A DNA stretch of 11,986 nt from Paludibacter sp. (lineage in GTDB: Bacteria > Bacteroidota > Bacteroidia > Bacteroidales > Paludibacteraceae). How positions within the stretch are numbered: position 1 is the first letter of the stretch; the number at the start of each line of letters is the position of its first letter. The stretch spans positions 1-11,986 of the forward strand of contig JAITXR010000219.1 of NCBI GenBank assembly GCA_031284665.1, written 5' to 3'. Both the position numbers and the translations under genes were made by a program. The notes beneath the pieces were generated by a model. The model had not been told where the DNA came from, did not search any database, and saw nothing but the letters and a program-made list of their open reading frames with translations. Below, one piece after another: positions 1 to 7,668 of this stretch.

Positions 1-465
1 GATGCTATGTGCGATGCGTTTTTAATTTACAAAGTACCTCGTTACGAAATAAAAGGGAAAGGACTTTTGCAAACGCTCAACAAATACTATCTTGTTGACC
101 CCTGTTTTCGCAAAGTCCGGCTCAAAAGGGAAATGGTAAAAGACCGTTCACATTGGTTGGAAAATACCGTTTATTTTGAACTGTTGAGGCGTTACAGAAA
201 TGTTGTGATTGGTAAAAAAGACAATCTCGAAGTTGATTTTGTGGTTACCGACCACAGCGGATATACTTCTTATTATCAGGTATCTTGGACTACCGAAAAC
301 CCCGAAACGCTTGACCGCGAACTTGCCTCACTCCGGGCAATAAAAGATTCCAATCCAAAATATCTACTCACGACTGACATAGATTTCAACCCCGTATATG
401 ACGGAATACGCAAACTCAATGTGGTGGATTGGCTGCTACAAAATAATATCACAAACAATATATAA
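1..465 (+). CDS. C-terminal part of DUF4143-type AAA+ ATPase (5' end outside window)
   Basis: The reading frame is open at the left edge (Asp-Ala precede the first Met codon at position 7), so this is the 3' end of a larger gene and not a 152-residue protein. The visible part matches the C-terminal DUF4143 domain of the AAA+ ATPases common in Bacteroidetes: YEIKGKGLLQTLNKYYLVD, then WLENTVYFELLRR, a VVIGKKDNLEVDFVV strand pair, YYQVSW, and a closing PKYLLTTD segment. The NLEVDF...YYQV arrangement resembles a PD-(D/E)XK-like core, with the usual final lysine not obvious (Q-V-S here). The Walker A/B ATPase domain would lie upstream, outside the window. The cellular role of these proteins is not established. 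The next gene starts 38 nt downstream, with no terminator visible between them. Confidence 0.85.
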   Translation, partial: DAMCDAFLIYKVPRYEIKGKGLLQTLNKYYLVDPCFRKVRLKREMVKDRSHWLENTVYFELLRRYRNVVIGKKDNLEVDFVVTDHSGYTSYYQVSWTTENPETLDRELASLRAIKDSNPKYLLTTDIDFNPVYDGIRKLNVVDWLLQNNITNNI

Positions 466-503
466 CGAAACCCCCATATTTTTTAATAACAAATATCAAC
501 AAA

Positions 504-2600
504 ATGAAAAATTTAATCCTTACCTTTATGACTGCAATTTTGCTCGCATCTTTCAATACAGCAAGCGACAATCCATTTCTTACACAAAACAAAAATCGCT
601 ACTCTGCTCCGGCTTTTGACAAAATCAAAAACTCGCATTATTTGCCTGCTTTCGACGAGGGTATTAAACGCCATCAAGCCGAAATAGATGCTATCGCAAA
701 TAATGCCGATACGCCAACTTTCGAAAATACTATCGCGGCTTTGGATTATAGCGGCGAATTGCTGCGAAGTGTTACTGCGGTGTTTTTCAATATGTTGGAG
801 TCGAATACTAACGACGAAATGGATAGTATTGCGGCAACTGTTACTCCTATTCTTTCGGCGCATAGCGACAATCTGAGTATGAACGACAAACTTTTTGTGC
901 GTATAAAATATTTACAGGAACGAAAAGATGCGCTCGGCTTGAATACCGAACAAACTCGATTGTTGGAGTATTATTATCGCGATTTTGTGCGTAATGGTGC
1001 TGCCCTCGACGAGCAAGGCAAAGAGCAATTACGCCAAATTAACAGCGAACTCGGACTTGCCGAACTCGAATTTGGGAAAAATGTTTTAGCCGAAACCAAC
1101 GCTTTTTGCAAAATTATTGACAATGAGTCCGAACTCGCCGGCTTACCCGAAGGTATTCGCCAAGCAGCAGCCGAAACTGCCACCGAAAAGGGTTTTGACG
1201 GTAAATGGGCTTTTACTCTTCACAAAGCAAGTTTTATCCCCGTGTTACAATACAGCGATAATCGCACTCTGCGACGCGAACTTTTGATGGCTTATACGCA
1301 AATTGCCAATCATAATAACGAATACGACAATAAACCGTTGATTAACAAAATTATGAAATTGCGAATAAAAAAATCGCAACTGCTTGGTTTCAACAATCCT
1401 GCCGAATTTATTTTGGACGACCAAATGGCAAAAACCACCGATGCCGTATATCAACTGCTAAATTTAGTGTGGCAACCTGCACTCGCAAAAGCGAAACAAG
1501 AGGCAACAGAATTGCAACAATTAATGAATTCCGAATCTGTGAGCGGCAACTTGCAAGCTTGGGATTGGTGGTATTATGCCGAAAAATTGCGTAAACAAAA
1601 ATACGACTTGGAAGAAGAACAACTCCGCCCGTATTTCAAACTCGAAAACGTACGCGCCGGAGTATTTGGCTTGGCTGAAAAACTTTACGGGCTTAAATTT
1701 GAGAAAATCAACGATGTACCTGTATATCATCCTGATGTAGAAGTATTTAAAGTTAACAGCATCGACGGTAAATTTATCGGTATTCTTTACACCGATTATT
1801 ATCCTCGCGCAAGTAAACGCGCCGGTGCGTGGATGGATAATCTGGTTGGGCAATACAAAAAAGACGGCATTGACCATCGCCCAATAATTGTAAATGTAGG
1901 AAACCTGACAAAACCTACAGCCGACAAACCGTCGCTGCTCACAATGGACGAGGTCGAAACAATGTTTCACGAATTTGGGCACGCACTTCACGGCTTATTG
2001 TCCGACTGCACATATCCAAGTTTATCGGGAACAAATGTGCCGCGCGATTTTGTGGAAATGCCTTCGCAAATAATGGAAAACTGGTGCTTTGAGCCGCAAG
2101 TGATGAAAACTTATGCTCGTCATTACATTACCGGCGAGGAAATTCCCGACGAACTGATTGCAAAAATCAACAATGCCTCGAAATTTAATCAGGGCTTTGT
2201 GGAAACCGAATTGCTCGCAGCGTCAATATTGGATATGGATTATCATTCGCTTTCGGACACTGCTGATATTGACGTAAATGCTTTTGAAAAAGCATCGTTA
2301 GAACGAATGGGAATGATTCCCGAAATTATTGTGAGGTATCGCAGTACATTTTTTAATCATATCTTTAAAGGTGGTTATGCTGCCGGATATTACAGTTACA
2401 CTTGGGCGGCAGTGCTCGATGCCGATGCGTTTGAATCGTTTAAGGAAACCGGCGATGTGTATAATAGCGAACGCGCAACTTCGTTCAGGCAGAATATTTT
2501 AGAGCGTGGCAACAGCGAAGACCCAATGACACTTTATCGCCGTTTCCGAGGAGGCGACCCGAAACCCGATGCGCTACTCGAACGGCAAGGATTGAAATAA
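504..2600 (+). CDS. dcp: Exported M3-family metallopeptidase (peptidyl-dipeptidase Dcp / oligopeptidase type)
   Basis: This 698-residue zinc peptidase has the length expected of the Dcp/oligopeptidase A family, which hydrolyses short peptides; Dcp removes C-terminal dipeptides. The zinc site is complete: HEFGH at residues 489-493 gives two His ligands and the catalytic Glu490, and Glu518 in the FVEMPSQ segment, 25 residues after His493, is the third ligand as in thimet oligopeptidase. The substrate-binding region near the C-terminus is also present (His619, GGY, Tyr629-Tyr632, then TW). Residues 1 to about 20 form a hydrophobic signal sequence without a lipobox cysteine, so a periplasmic or secreted, non-lipidated protein is inferred. 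The ATG at 504 sits after an A-rich leader and leaves an intact signal peptide. The downstream membrane-protein gene follows after 20 nt, suggesting cotranscription. Dcp versus another M3 subgroup cannot be settled by eye. Confidence 0.93.
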   Translation: MKNLILTFMTAILLASFNTASDNPFLTQNKNRYSAPAFDKIKNSHYLPAFDEGIKRHQAEIDAIANNADTPTFENTIAALDYSGELLRSVTAVFFNMLESNTNDEMDSIAATVTPILSAHSDNLSMNDKLFVRIKYLQERKDALGLNTEQTRLLEYYYRDFVRNGAALDEQGKEQLRQINSELGLAELEFGKNVLAETNAFCKIIDNESELAGLPEGIRQAAAETATEKGFDGKWAFTLHKASFIPVLQYSDNRTLRRELLMAYTQIANHNNEYDNKPLINKIMKLRIKKSQLLGFNNPAEFILDDQMAKTTDAVYQLLNLVWQPALAKAKQEATELQQLMNSESVSGNLQAWDWWYYAEKLRKQKYDLEEEQLRPYFKLENVRAGVFGLAEKLYGLKFEKINDVPVYHPDVEVFKVNSIDGKFIGILYTDYYPRASKRAGAWMDNLVGQYKKDGIDHRPIIVNVGNLTKPTADKPSLLTMDEVETMFHEFGHALHGLLSDCTYPSLSGTNVPRDFVEMPSQIMENWCFEPQVMKTYARHYITGEEIPDELIAKINNASKFNQGFVETELLAASILDMDYHSLSDTADIDVNAFEKASLERMGMIPEIIVRYRSTFFNHIFKGGYAAGYYSYTWAAVLDADAFESFKETGDVYNSERATSFRQNILERGNSEDPMTLYRRFRGGDPKPDALLERQGLK

Positions 2601-2620
2601 AAAATTAAAATCTTTTTTCT

Positions 2621-3625
2621 ATGCAGGCACAACAGCATCCATTAGTAAAACCTCGATTTTCGACAGTCATAATATTCTTTTTGACTGTTGTTATCGTGTG
2701 GATTGCGTTATATTATGTAATTCCCGAAAATTCCGAAAACGCAATTCCTTCGGTTTTTGCCCAAAATATTGAAAGTAATTTTATGCTTTCGCCTTTATTG
2801 TTGGTTATCATAAGTTTGCTGCTTACATTGCTCAACGCTTACCTTATATATGGGTTGAACAACCGCTTTGCAATTATACGAACTCGTACATTTTTGCCGG
2901 TTTTTGTATATTTATTATTAATGACGGTATGGTTTCATTCACATTATTTTGTATATGAATATTTTGCGCTGACAATGCTGCTTTTGTCGATATTTGTAAG
3001 TTTCAGTATGTACCACAACCGCAACGCACCCGAACAGGCTTTTGCAGGCACACTTATACTGTCGATAGGAAGTTTGCTGATAACGCCCTTAGTGCTTTTT
3101 GTTCCTATAAATTGGATAATTTTTGTAAGATATAAATGTTTCTCGTTACGAAATTTCGCTGCCTCGCTTATCGGATTGCTATTACCTTGGGGATTTTATT
3201 TTTTTATAAGTTATTATTTTTTGTCCGACACGCTTTGGGTACAGCAATTTACAAAACCATTTTTAATTGATATTGAATTTGCCGCACACCCAACAATCGA
3301 AATAGTGTATATCACTTTGTTAATTTTACTTTACATTGCGGGGCATTGCAGTATGTTAAGAGCAATGCGAAACGACTCGCTCCAAATTCGTGCAAAGTTG
3401 GATATTATTTTTTACTATGGCATTGCAGCCTTCGTTTTTGCGATAGTATTTTCGGGGCAACACTATGTATTTCTGCCTTTTATTGCATTTTCGTTTTCGT
3501 TTCTATTTTCACATCCAATTACACTTACATACTCAAAATTTACTAAATTGCTTTTTATTGTTTTTACCGTTCTTAACTTGTTATATTTGGCGATAAGAGT
3601 ATATTTAGAGAATATTAGTAGTTAA
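2621..3625 (+). CDS. Polytopic inner-membrane protein, DUF6427-like
   Basis: A 334-residue, strongly hydrophobic protein with about nine or ten candidate membrane segments, beginning with residues ~14-34 and ~52-75 and continuing to ~305-325. The pattern of a short cytoplasmic N-terminus, a loop with NNRFAIIRTRTFLPVF, and then RNAPEQAFAGTLILSIGSLLITPLVLF recalls the DUF6427 family of Bacteroidetes membrane proteins. That assignment is from memory of the family pattern and is tentative. No catalytic motif is visible and I can offer no function. It lies 20 nt after the M3 peptidase gene and is probably transcribed with it. Codon use is A/T-rich, as expected for membrane proteins here. Confidence 0.8.
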   Translation: MQAQQHPLVKPRFSTVIIFFLTVVIVWIALYYVIPENSENAIPSVFAQNIESNFMLSPLLLVIISLLLTLLNAYLIYGLNNRFAIIRTRTFLPVFVYLLLMTVWFHSHYFVYEYFALTMLLLSIFVSFSMYHNRNAPEQAFAGTLILSIGSLLITPLVLFVPINWIIFVRYKCFSLRNFAASLIGLLLPWGFYFFISYYFLSDTLWVQQFTKPFLIDIEFAAHPTIEIVYITLLILLYIAGHCSMLRAMRNDSLQIRAKLDIIFYYGIAAFVFAIVFSGQHYVFLPFIAFSFSFLFSHPITLTYSKFTKLLFIVFTVLNLLYLAIRVYLENISS

Positions 3626-3661
3626 TAGCGGATAGTTAATATTGCCCAACTGCCTACTTGG

Positions 3662-3682
3662 TAAGCCTATTTCGTGGGCTTA
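3662..3682 (+). terminator. Weak hairpin after the dcp - membrane protein pair
   Basis: TAAGCC (3662-3667) pairs with GGCTTA (3677-3682) across a 9-nt loop. It lies 36 nt after the stop codon of the membrane-protein gene. No clean U-run follows, so its role as a terminator is only a suggestion. Confidence 0.25.
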
Positions 3683-3742
3683 ATGGCTTAGCGTTCTTTG
3701 ACATATTTGGTTTTATCACCACAAAAAAAGTGAAATTTTTTG

Positions 3743-3772
3743 TTTGTATTTATCTTATAATTGTTATATTTG
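3743..3772 (+). promoter_or_regulatory. Bacteroidetes-type promoter of the toxin-antitoxin pair
   Basis: A -7 element TATATTTG (3765-3772) matches the Bacteroidetes consensus TAnnTTTG exactly. A TTTG (3743-3746) lies 18 nt upstream, near the expected -33 position. The start codon of the antitoxin (3811) is about 30 nt downstream of the predicted transcription start. This position also argues that the open frame upstream of 3811 is leader and not coding. Confidence 0.65.
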
Positions 3773-3810
3773 CAATAAAAATAACACATAAACCAACAAA
3801 CACAGTAATT

Positions 3811-4005
3811 ATGGCAGCAATAACATTTAATTACGATGCTAAAAATACTTTACTTAAAAGCATTTTTCACACTGCAGTTTTAGCAGGGGCTACAGAAGTT
3901 TGCTCAAAAAAGCGCACTCCATTAGATGAAGCGCTGGAAGATTTACGTCTTGGTAGAGTAACTACTATTCATACCCCAAAACAATGGAAAGGCGCAAAAA
4001 ATTAA
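3811..4005 (+). CDS. Antitoxin of a YafQ/RelE-type type II toxin-antitoxin pair
   Basis: A 64-residue protein starting MAAITFNYDAKN and ending KQWKGAKN. The start at 3811 is chosen because the frame upstream (open from 3658) crosses the predicted promoter and encodes an implausible N-terminus. An N-terminal strand (AAITFNYDAKNTLLKSIFHTAVLAGA) followed by a 'DEALEDLRLGRVTTIH' tail is typical of small Bacteroidetes antitoxins: a DNA-binding or dimerising N-terminus with a C-terminal segment that wraps the toxin. It immediately precedes a YafQ-like toxin gene. In such pairs the antitoxin neutralises the toxin by direct binding and represses the operon. The family name is not certain, and the role rests mainly on the neighbour. 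Confidence 0.75.
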   Translation: MAAITFNYDAKNTLLKSIFHTAVLAGATEVCSKKRTPLDEALEDLRLGRVTTIHTPKQWKGAKN

Positions 4006-4037
4006 CCGTAAAAGCATTTTTTGATAAGATAGGCGAT

Positions 4038-4337
4038 ATGGAAGATACTGTTTATCTGGTCAAAATGGTTAATCAATTCAAAAAGAGTATTGATTTATCA
4101 TACTCGCGCGGTTTTGATTTGCAGTTACTTTACAATGTAATTGAAATATTAGCGCAAGATAAAATATTGCCTGAAAAATATAAAGCGCACGAACTTAAAG
4201 GCGACCGTAAAGGTATGCTTGAATGCCACATTAAGTCGGATTGGGTTTTTATGTGGGAAGAAGATAAAAAAGAATTAATTTTAATACTTTTAGATACTGC
4301 CACACATTCCGATTTTATGGGCAAAAAGAAACAATAA
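4038..4337 (+). CDS. YafQ/RelE-superfamily mRNA interferase toxin
   Basis: A 99-residue protein from ATG 4038. YafQ-type toxins bind the ribosomal A site and cut mRNA. Compared with E. coli YafQ, the equivalents of His50, His63, Asp67, Trp68 and His87 are His51 (AHELKG), His64, Asp68, Trp69 (ECHIKSDW) and His90 (TATHSDFMG). The place of YafQ Phe91 is taken by Met94, with a Phe one residue earlier (Phe93). The start at 4038 keeps the first beta strand (VYLVKMVNQFKKSI). The ATG at 3984, inside the antitoxin gene, would add 18 residues unlike the family, and the ATG at 4065 would cut into the strand. It lies 32 nt after the antitoxin stop, with a terminator just downstream. A complete catalytic set suggests a functional toxin, except for the swapped Phe. 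Confidence 0.85.
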   Translation: MEDTVYLVKMVNQFKKSIDLSYSRGFDLQLLYNVIEILAQDKILPEKYKAHELKGDRKGMLECHIKSDWVFMWEEDKKELILILLDTATHSDFMGKKKQ

Positions 4338-4348
4338 TATATTAGCAA

Positions 4349-4388
4349 CGGTAAAACCTTATATATCAAAGATTTTACCGCTTTTTTT
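4349..4388 (+). terminator. Rho-independent terminator of the toxin-antitoxin operon
   Basis: CGGTAAAA (4349-4356) pairs with TTTTACCG (4373-4380). The stem continues after one C-A mismatch with CTT/AAG, leaving an 8-nt loop. A run of seven T (4382-4388) follows immediately. It starts 11 nt after the toxin stop codon. Confidence 0.85.
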
Positions 4389-4428
4389 GTATAAAAATAT
4401 ATAGACAATTTAAAAATCCGAGACACAA

Positions 4429-5397
4429 ATGTTATCATTTCAAGACATTTCCGAAATTATCAATACAGCAATAGCAGAATTACCGTTTCCTGCTCAGCCC
4501 GCAAGGCTTTATGAGCCAATACGTTACACAATGGCACTTGGCGGAAAGCGTATTCGTCCGGCAATGGCACTTATGGCTTGCAATATATTTTCGGACGACA
4601 GCGAAAAGGCAGTTCCCGCAGCATTGGCTCTCGAAATATTTCACAATTTCACGCTATTGCACGATGATATTATGGATAATGCCCCTATTCGGCGCGGTAA
4701 ACCGACAGTTCACAGCCGTTGGGATAGCAATACTGCAATACTTTCGGGCGATGCAATGCAAATTCTGGCATATCAACATTTATCGGCACTCGACAGCAAT
4801 TTACTGCCCACAATTTTACCCATATTTAACACTATGGCTCTCGAAATTTGCGAAGGGCAACAACTTGATATGGATTTTGAAACTCGCAACGATGTTACTA
4901 TCGAACAATATATCGAAATGATACGGCTTAAAACCGCCGTTTTACTTGGTAGCGCATTGAAAATCGGCGCATTAATCGGCGGCGCAAAACCATCGGATGC
5001 CGACGATCTTTACCGTTTCGGCGTTGATACCGGATTGGCGTTTCAGTTGCAAGACGATTTACTCGATGTGTATGGCGACCAAAATACATTCGGCAAACAG
5101 ATTGGCAGCGATATTCTTTGCAATAAAAAAACATTTATGCTAATTACTGCTCAGCAAAATGCAAATAATACTGTGGCAACCGAATTGCAAAAATGGCTTG
5201 CCGCTAAACCAAACGAAGAAAAAATACAAGCCATTACCAAAATCTACGATACAATAAATGTAAAAACGATTTGCGAAGAGAAAATCCGGCATTTCCACAA
5301 CATTGCATTCGCCGCTTTGGATGAAATATCGGCGACGGATGAAAAAAAATCAATTTTACGAAAATTTTCTGTCGATTTATTGAATAGAAATAAATAA
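4429..5397 (+). CDS. Polyprenyl (trans-isoprenyl) diphosphate synthase
   Basis: A 322-residue all-helical enzyme that condenses isopentenyl diphosphate with an allylic diphosphate; family products feed quinone side chains, carrier lipids or other terpenoids. Both Mg-binding aspartate motifs are present: DDIMD at residues 79-83 (HDDIMDNAPIRRGKPTVH) and FQLQDDLLDVYGD with Asp209, Asp210 and Asp213, followed by the conserved GKQIGSDI segment. The GGKRIRPAM substrate motif lies near residues 38-46. The first Asp motif lacks the two-residue insertion of E. coli-type IspA. Phe74 sits five residues before it with Thr at minus four, an arrangement like archaeal GGPP synthases, so a C15-C20 product is possible but not provable by eye. 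The gene stands alone between a terminator and its own downstream gap. Confidence 0.93.
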   Translation: MLSFQDISEIINTAIAELPFPAQPARLYEPIRYTMALGGKRIRPAMALMACNIFSDDSEKAVPAALALEIFHNFTLLHDDIMDNAPIRRGKPTVHSRWDSNTAILSGDAMQILAYQHLSALDSNLLPTILPIFNTMALEICEGQQLDMDFETRNDVTIEQYIEMIRLKTAVLLGSALKIGALIGGAKPSDADDLYRFGVDTGLAFQLQDDLLDVYGDQNTFGKQIGSDILCNKKTFMLITAQQNANNTVATELQKWLAAKPNEEKIQAITKIYDTINVKTICEEKIRHFHNIAFAALDEISATDEKKSILRKFSVDLLNRNK

Positions 5398-5411
5398 AAG
5401 TATTAAATTTG
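5379..5411 (+). promoter_or_regulatory. Candidate promoter for the 5485 gene
   Basis: TAAATTTG (5404-5411) matches the -7 consensus TAnnTTTG. A weaker -33 element ATTG (5379-5382) lies 21 nt upstream and overlaps the end of the polyprenyl synthase gene. The predicted leader is about 65-70 nt. Confidence 0.45.
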
Positions 5412-5484
5412 CAAACTTATAGAATTTTTTAACAGCTTAGATTTCAATAATTTCTATAAACCAACTGATTAAAATATTAATATT

Positions 5485-6294
5485 ATGCCATACCGCCGTC
5501 TGCCAACTACCGACCAAGCGCGACTTCGCGCATTGCGTACTGCTTTAAAGCAGGCAGAGGGACAGAACTATACCAACCAAGTATTATCCTTCAAAATTAT
5601 CAGCGAACTGCAATCGTATTTGCCTGTTTTTGAATCTAAACTCACTCATTATCAGCAAACTACCGACGACCTTATAGACGAAAACAAACGTTGTCAACAA
5701 TTAGTGAGCAATGCTCGGCTGTATATTTCGCATTTTATTCAAGTGTTAAATTTGGCTGTAATACGCGGCGAAATTAAACGCGAACACAAACGTTATTACA
5801 ACCTTGACCCCGACAGTAATTCCATCCCCGATATGGACAGCGATAATACACTGCTCGAATGGGGAAACCTCATTATTCAGGGCGAATTGGAGCGAACGCG
5901 CAACAATGGATTGCCAATTTATAATCCCGCTATTGGTAAAGTTCAGGTGCATTACGACTTGTTCAAGGAATTGAAACAAACACAAAAAATGCGGCAATTA
6001 GCAGCCCGCCGCGCTTCGGACGACCTCGCTGCTTTTCGCGGTAAAGGCGATAATATTATTCTCGAAATTTGGAATCAGATAGAGGCAAAATTTCAGCATC
6101 TTGAGCCTAATGAGCGAATGGAAGAATGTCAGAAATATGGAATTGTGTATTACTATCGGCGTGGCGAAAAACCATTAAACAGCACCGATGACGAGGAACA
6201 AGACGAGACAGGGCAGGAAAATATTAATTCGGATAATCAAGAAAGTGAACGCAACGATACAAAAGCATTGCAATCAACATTGTTTTTTCCATAA
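5485..6294 (+). CDS. Conserved protein of unknown function
   Basis: A 269-residue soluble protein with no signal peptide or membrane segment. I recognise the N-terminal PYRRLPTTDQARLRAL pattern as one seen in uncharacterised Bacteroidales proteins but know no function. The N-terminal half is helical, with coiled-coil-like stretches around residues 45-80 (FESKLTHYQQTTDDLIDENKR). The middle has a WGNLIIQGELER segment, then YNPAIGKVQVHYDLFKELK near residues 145-170. The C-terminal core ends with ECQKYGIVYYYRRGE, and the last ~35 residues are an acidic, polar, probably disordered tail. The gene has its own likely promoter and lies between the polyprenyl synthase and LOG genes, spaced by 87 and 78 nt. 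The compact aromatic/basic motifs suggest a structural or binding role; this is a guess. Confidence 0.8.
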   Translation: MPYRRLPTTDQARLRALRTALKQAEGQNYTNQVLSFKIISELQSYLPVFESKLTHYQQTTDDLIDENKRCQQLVSNARLYISHFIQVLNLAVIRGEIKREHKRYYNLDPDSNSIPDMDSDNTLLEWGNLIIQGELERTRNNGLPIYNPAIGKVQVHYDLFKELKQTQKMRQLAARRASDDLAAFRGKGDNIILEIWNQIEAKFQHLEPNERMEECQKYGIVYYYRRGEKPLNSTDDEEQDETGQENINSDNQESERNDTKALQSTLFFP

Positions 6295-6372
6295 CTTCGT
6301 GTAACTTTATTTACTTTGTGGTTATAGAATTTCAAGCAAAATTAATTTGTAAAATTTAACGCATTTGATATA

Positions 6373-6951
6373 ATGACAAAAATTTGTGTTTATTGCGCAT
6401 CAAGCACAAAAATTGCAGATGTTTACTTTGAGGCAGCCGAGCAATTGGGCAAAATATTTGTTGAAAACAATATTCAACTCGTTTACGGCGCAGGGAAAAT
6501 GGGTTTAATGGGCAAAATTGCCGACACAATGCTCGCTCGGGGCGGAAAAGTAACCGGAGTTATTCCTCAATTTATGTGTGCCGAAAATTGGCATCACCCC
6601 GATTTAAGCGAACTGATTATTACCGAAACAATGCACGAACGCAAAAAAATGATGACCGAACTTGCCGATGCAGCAGTAGCGTTACCCGGAGGCGTTGGTA
6701 CGATGGAAGAATTGCTCGAAATTATAACTTGGAAACAATTAGGACTTTTCCCCAAAGCAATTGTAATTTTAAATGTCAACAATTACTATTCTCACTTACT
6801 TGCTGCATTGCAAAACGCTGTAAACGAGAATTTTATGCGCCCTATTCACTCCCAAATATGGCATACGGTCGATAATCCCGACCAAGTTTTGCCAAGTATT
6901 GGCAATATGCCGATTTGGGATAATACAGTTCGAAAATTTGCCGCCACTTGA
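6373..6951 (+). CDS. LOG-family (TIGR00730) nucleotide phosphoribohydrolase
   Basis: A 192-residue Rossmann-fold protein of the LOG ('lonely guy') family. Characterised members release the free base from cytokinin or other nucleoside 5'-monophosphates. The family signature PGGVGTMEE is at residues 105-113, the catalytic Arg region MHERK at 87-91, and the N-terminal loop CASS at residues 8-11 followed by GAGKMGLMG at 39-47 (usually GGG; here Gly-Ala-Gly). Length is typical. In bacteria the physiological substrate is generally unclear, and cytokinin production should not be assumed. It is the first gene of a run with the DUF4271-like gene (15-nt gap) and hemD. Confidence 0.92.
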   Translation: MTKICVYCASSTKIADVYFEAAEQLGKIFVENNIQLVYGAGKMGLMGKIADTMLARGGKVTGVIPQFMCAENWHHPDLSELIITETMHERKKMMTELADAAVALPGGVGTMEELLEIITWKQLGLFPKAIVILNVNNYYSHLLAALQNAVNENFMRPIHSQIWHTVDNPDQVLPSIGNMPIWDNTVRKFAAT

Positions 6952-6966
6952 ATTATTTATTAAAAT

Positions 6967-7641
6967 ATGCCGTTAATCGTTTCACAAGTATCAATCCTGT
7001 CTTCTCCAATTAGCGAGGAATGGTTTTTTGTGGTTATTATGCTGCTATTTTTGATTATGGTTTATGCTTTTTGGTTTTCGTATGGTTGGTTAAAGGACTC
7101 GGTATGGAATTTTTTTAACAACAAGAAACGAAACAGCATTTTTTCTACCGCAAGTGCTAATGCGTTGAAATCCAAAACAGTAATGGTTTTTTTCACGCTA
7201 ATGGTATTCGCACTGTATCTGTATGTGATAATCCACAACCAGAACGAAAAATTTGAATTATACGGTTTTATTAAATTTGCTATTGCCATTGTGGTATTTT
7301 ACACACTTAAACAACTGATAATGGAAACTATAGCGTGGATTTTCCTTGATAAAACTCAGGTTGCAATTCTCCGCAACAATTACATCACTATTGTTGCCTG
7401 TACAGGCTGCGTAATTTTCCCCTTACTCATTACAAATGTGTATATTACGCCGATTATTGCACCTTATATATTAGCGATAAGTATTTTAATATGTATTGCC
7501 TCGTTTTTGTTATACACAATAAAATTATTTCAACTTTTTTATAGAAAATTATTAGCATTTTTCTATATTTTGTTGTACCTTTGCGCCCTTGAAATAATAC
7601 CATTGTTTTTGTTCTACAAAGTATTATTATTCATAGTTTAA
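6967..7641 (+). CDS. DUF4271-like integral membrane protein
   Basis: A 224-residue protein with six or so membrane segments (about residues 17-39, 70-90, 97-118, 138-158, 160-185 and 195-222). The ending FFYILLYLCALEIIPLFLFYK is characteristic of DUF4271, a Bacteroidetes family usually coded just before uroporphyrinogen-III synthase, and hemD indeed follows 27 nt downstream. No catalytic residues stand out and the function is unknown. The association with hemD and rnpA is a synteny feature of the phylum and does not prove a role in tetrapyrrole synthesis. The ATG at 6967 lies 15 nt after the LOG gene, so translation from a common transcript is likely. Confidence 0.88.
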   Translation: MPLIVSQVSILSSPISEEWFFVVIMLLFLIMVYAFWFSYGWLKDSVWNFFNNKKRNSIFSTASANALKSKTVMVFFTLMVFALYLYVIIHNQNEKFELYGFIKFAIAIVVFYTLKQLIMETIAWIFLDKTQVAILRNNYITIVACTGCVIFPLLITNVYITPIIAPYILAISILICIASFLLYTIKLFQLFYRKLLAFFYILLYLCALEIIPLFLFYKVLLFIV

Positions 7642-7668
7642 AAGGTTTAATTATAACATTATACAGCA

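Noticed and set aside
1521..1991. Long minus-strand open frame inside the M3 peptidase gene
   Set aside because: It is antisense to a well-conserved coding region that includes the HEFGH motif, and its translation resembles no protein family.
3658..3810. N-terminal extension of the antitoxin frame back to 3658
   Set aside because: It would need a non-ATG start, encodes an unlikely hydrophobic stretch, and contains the predicted -33/-7 promoter. The ATG at 3811 gives a typical antitoxin.
3984..4037. Toxin start at ATG 3984 inside the antitoxin gene
   Set aside because: The extra 18 residues do not resemble YafQ N-termini; ATG 4038 begins just before the first beta strand.
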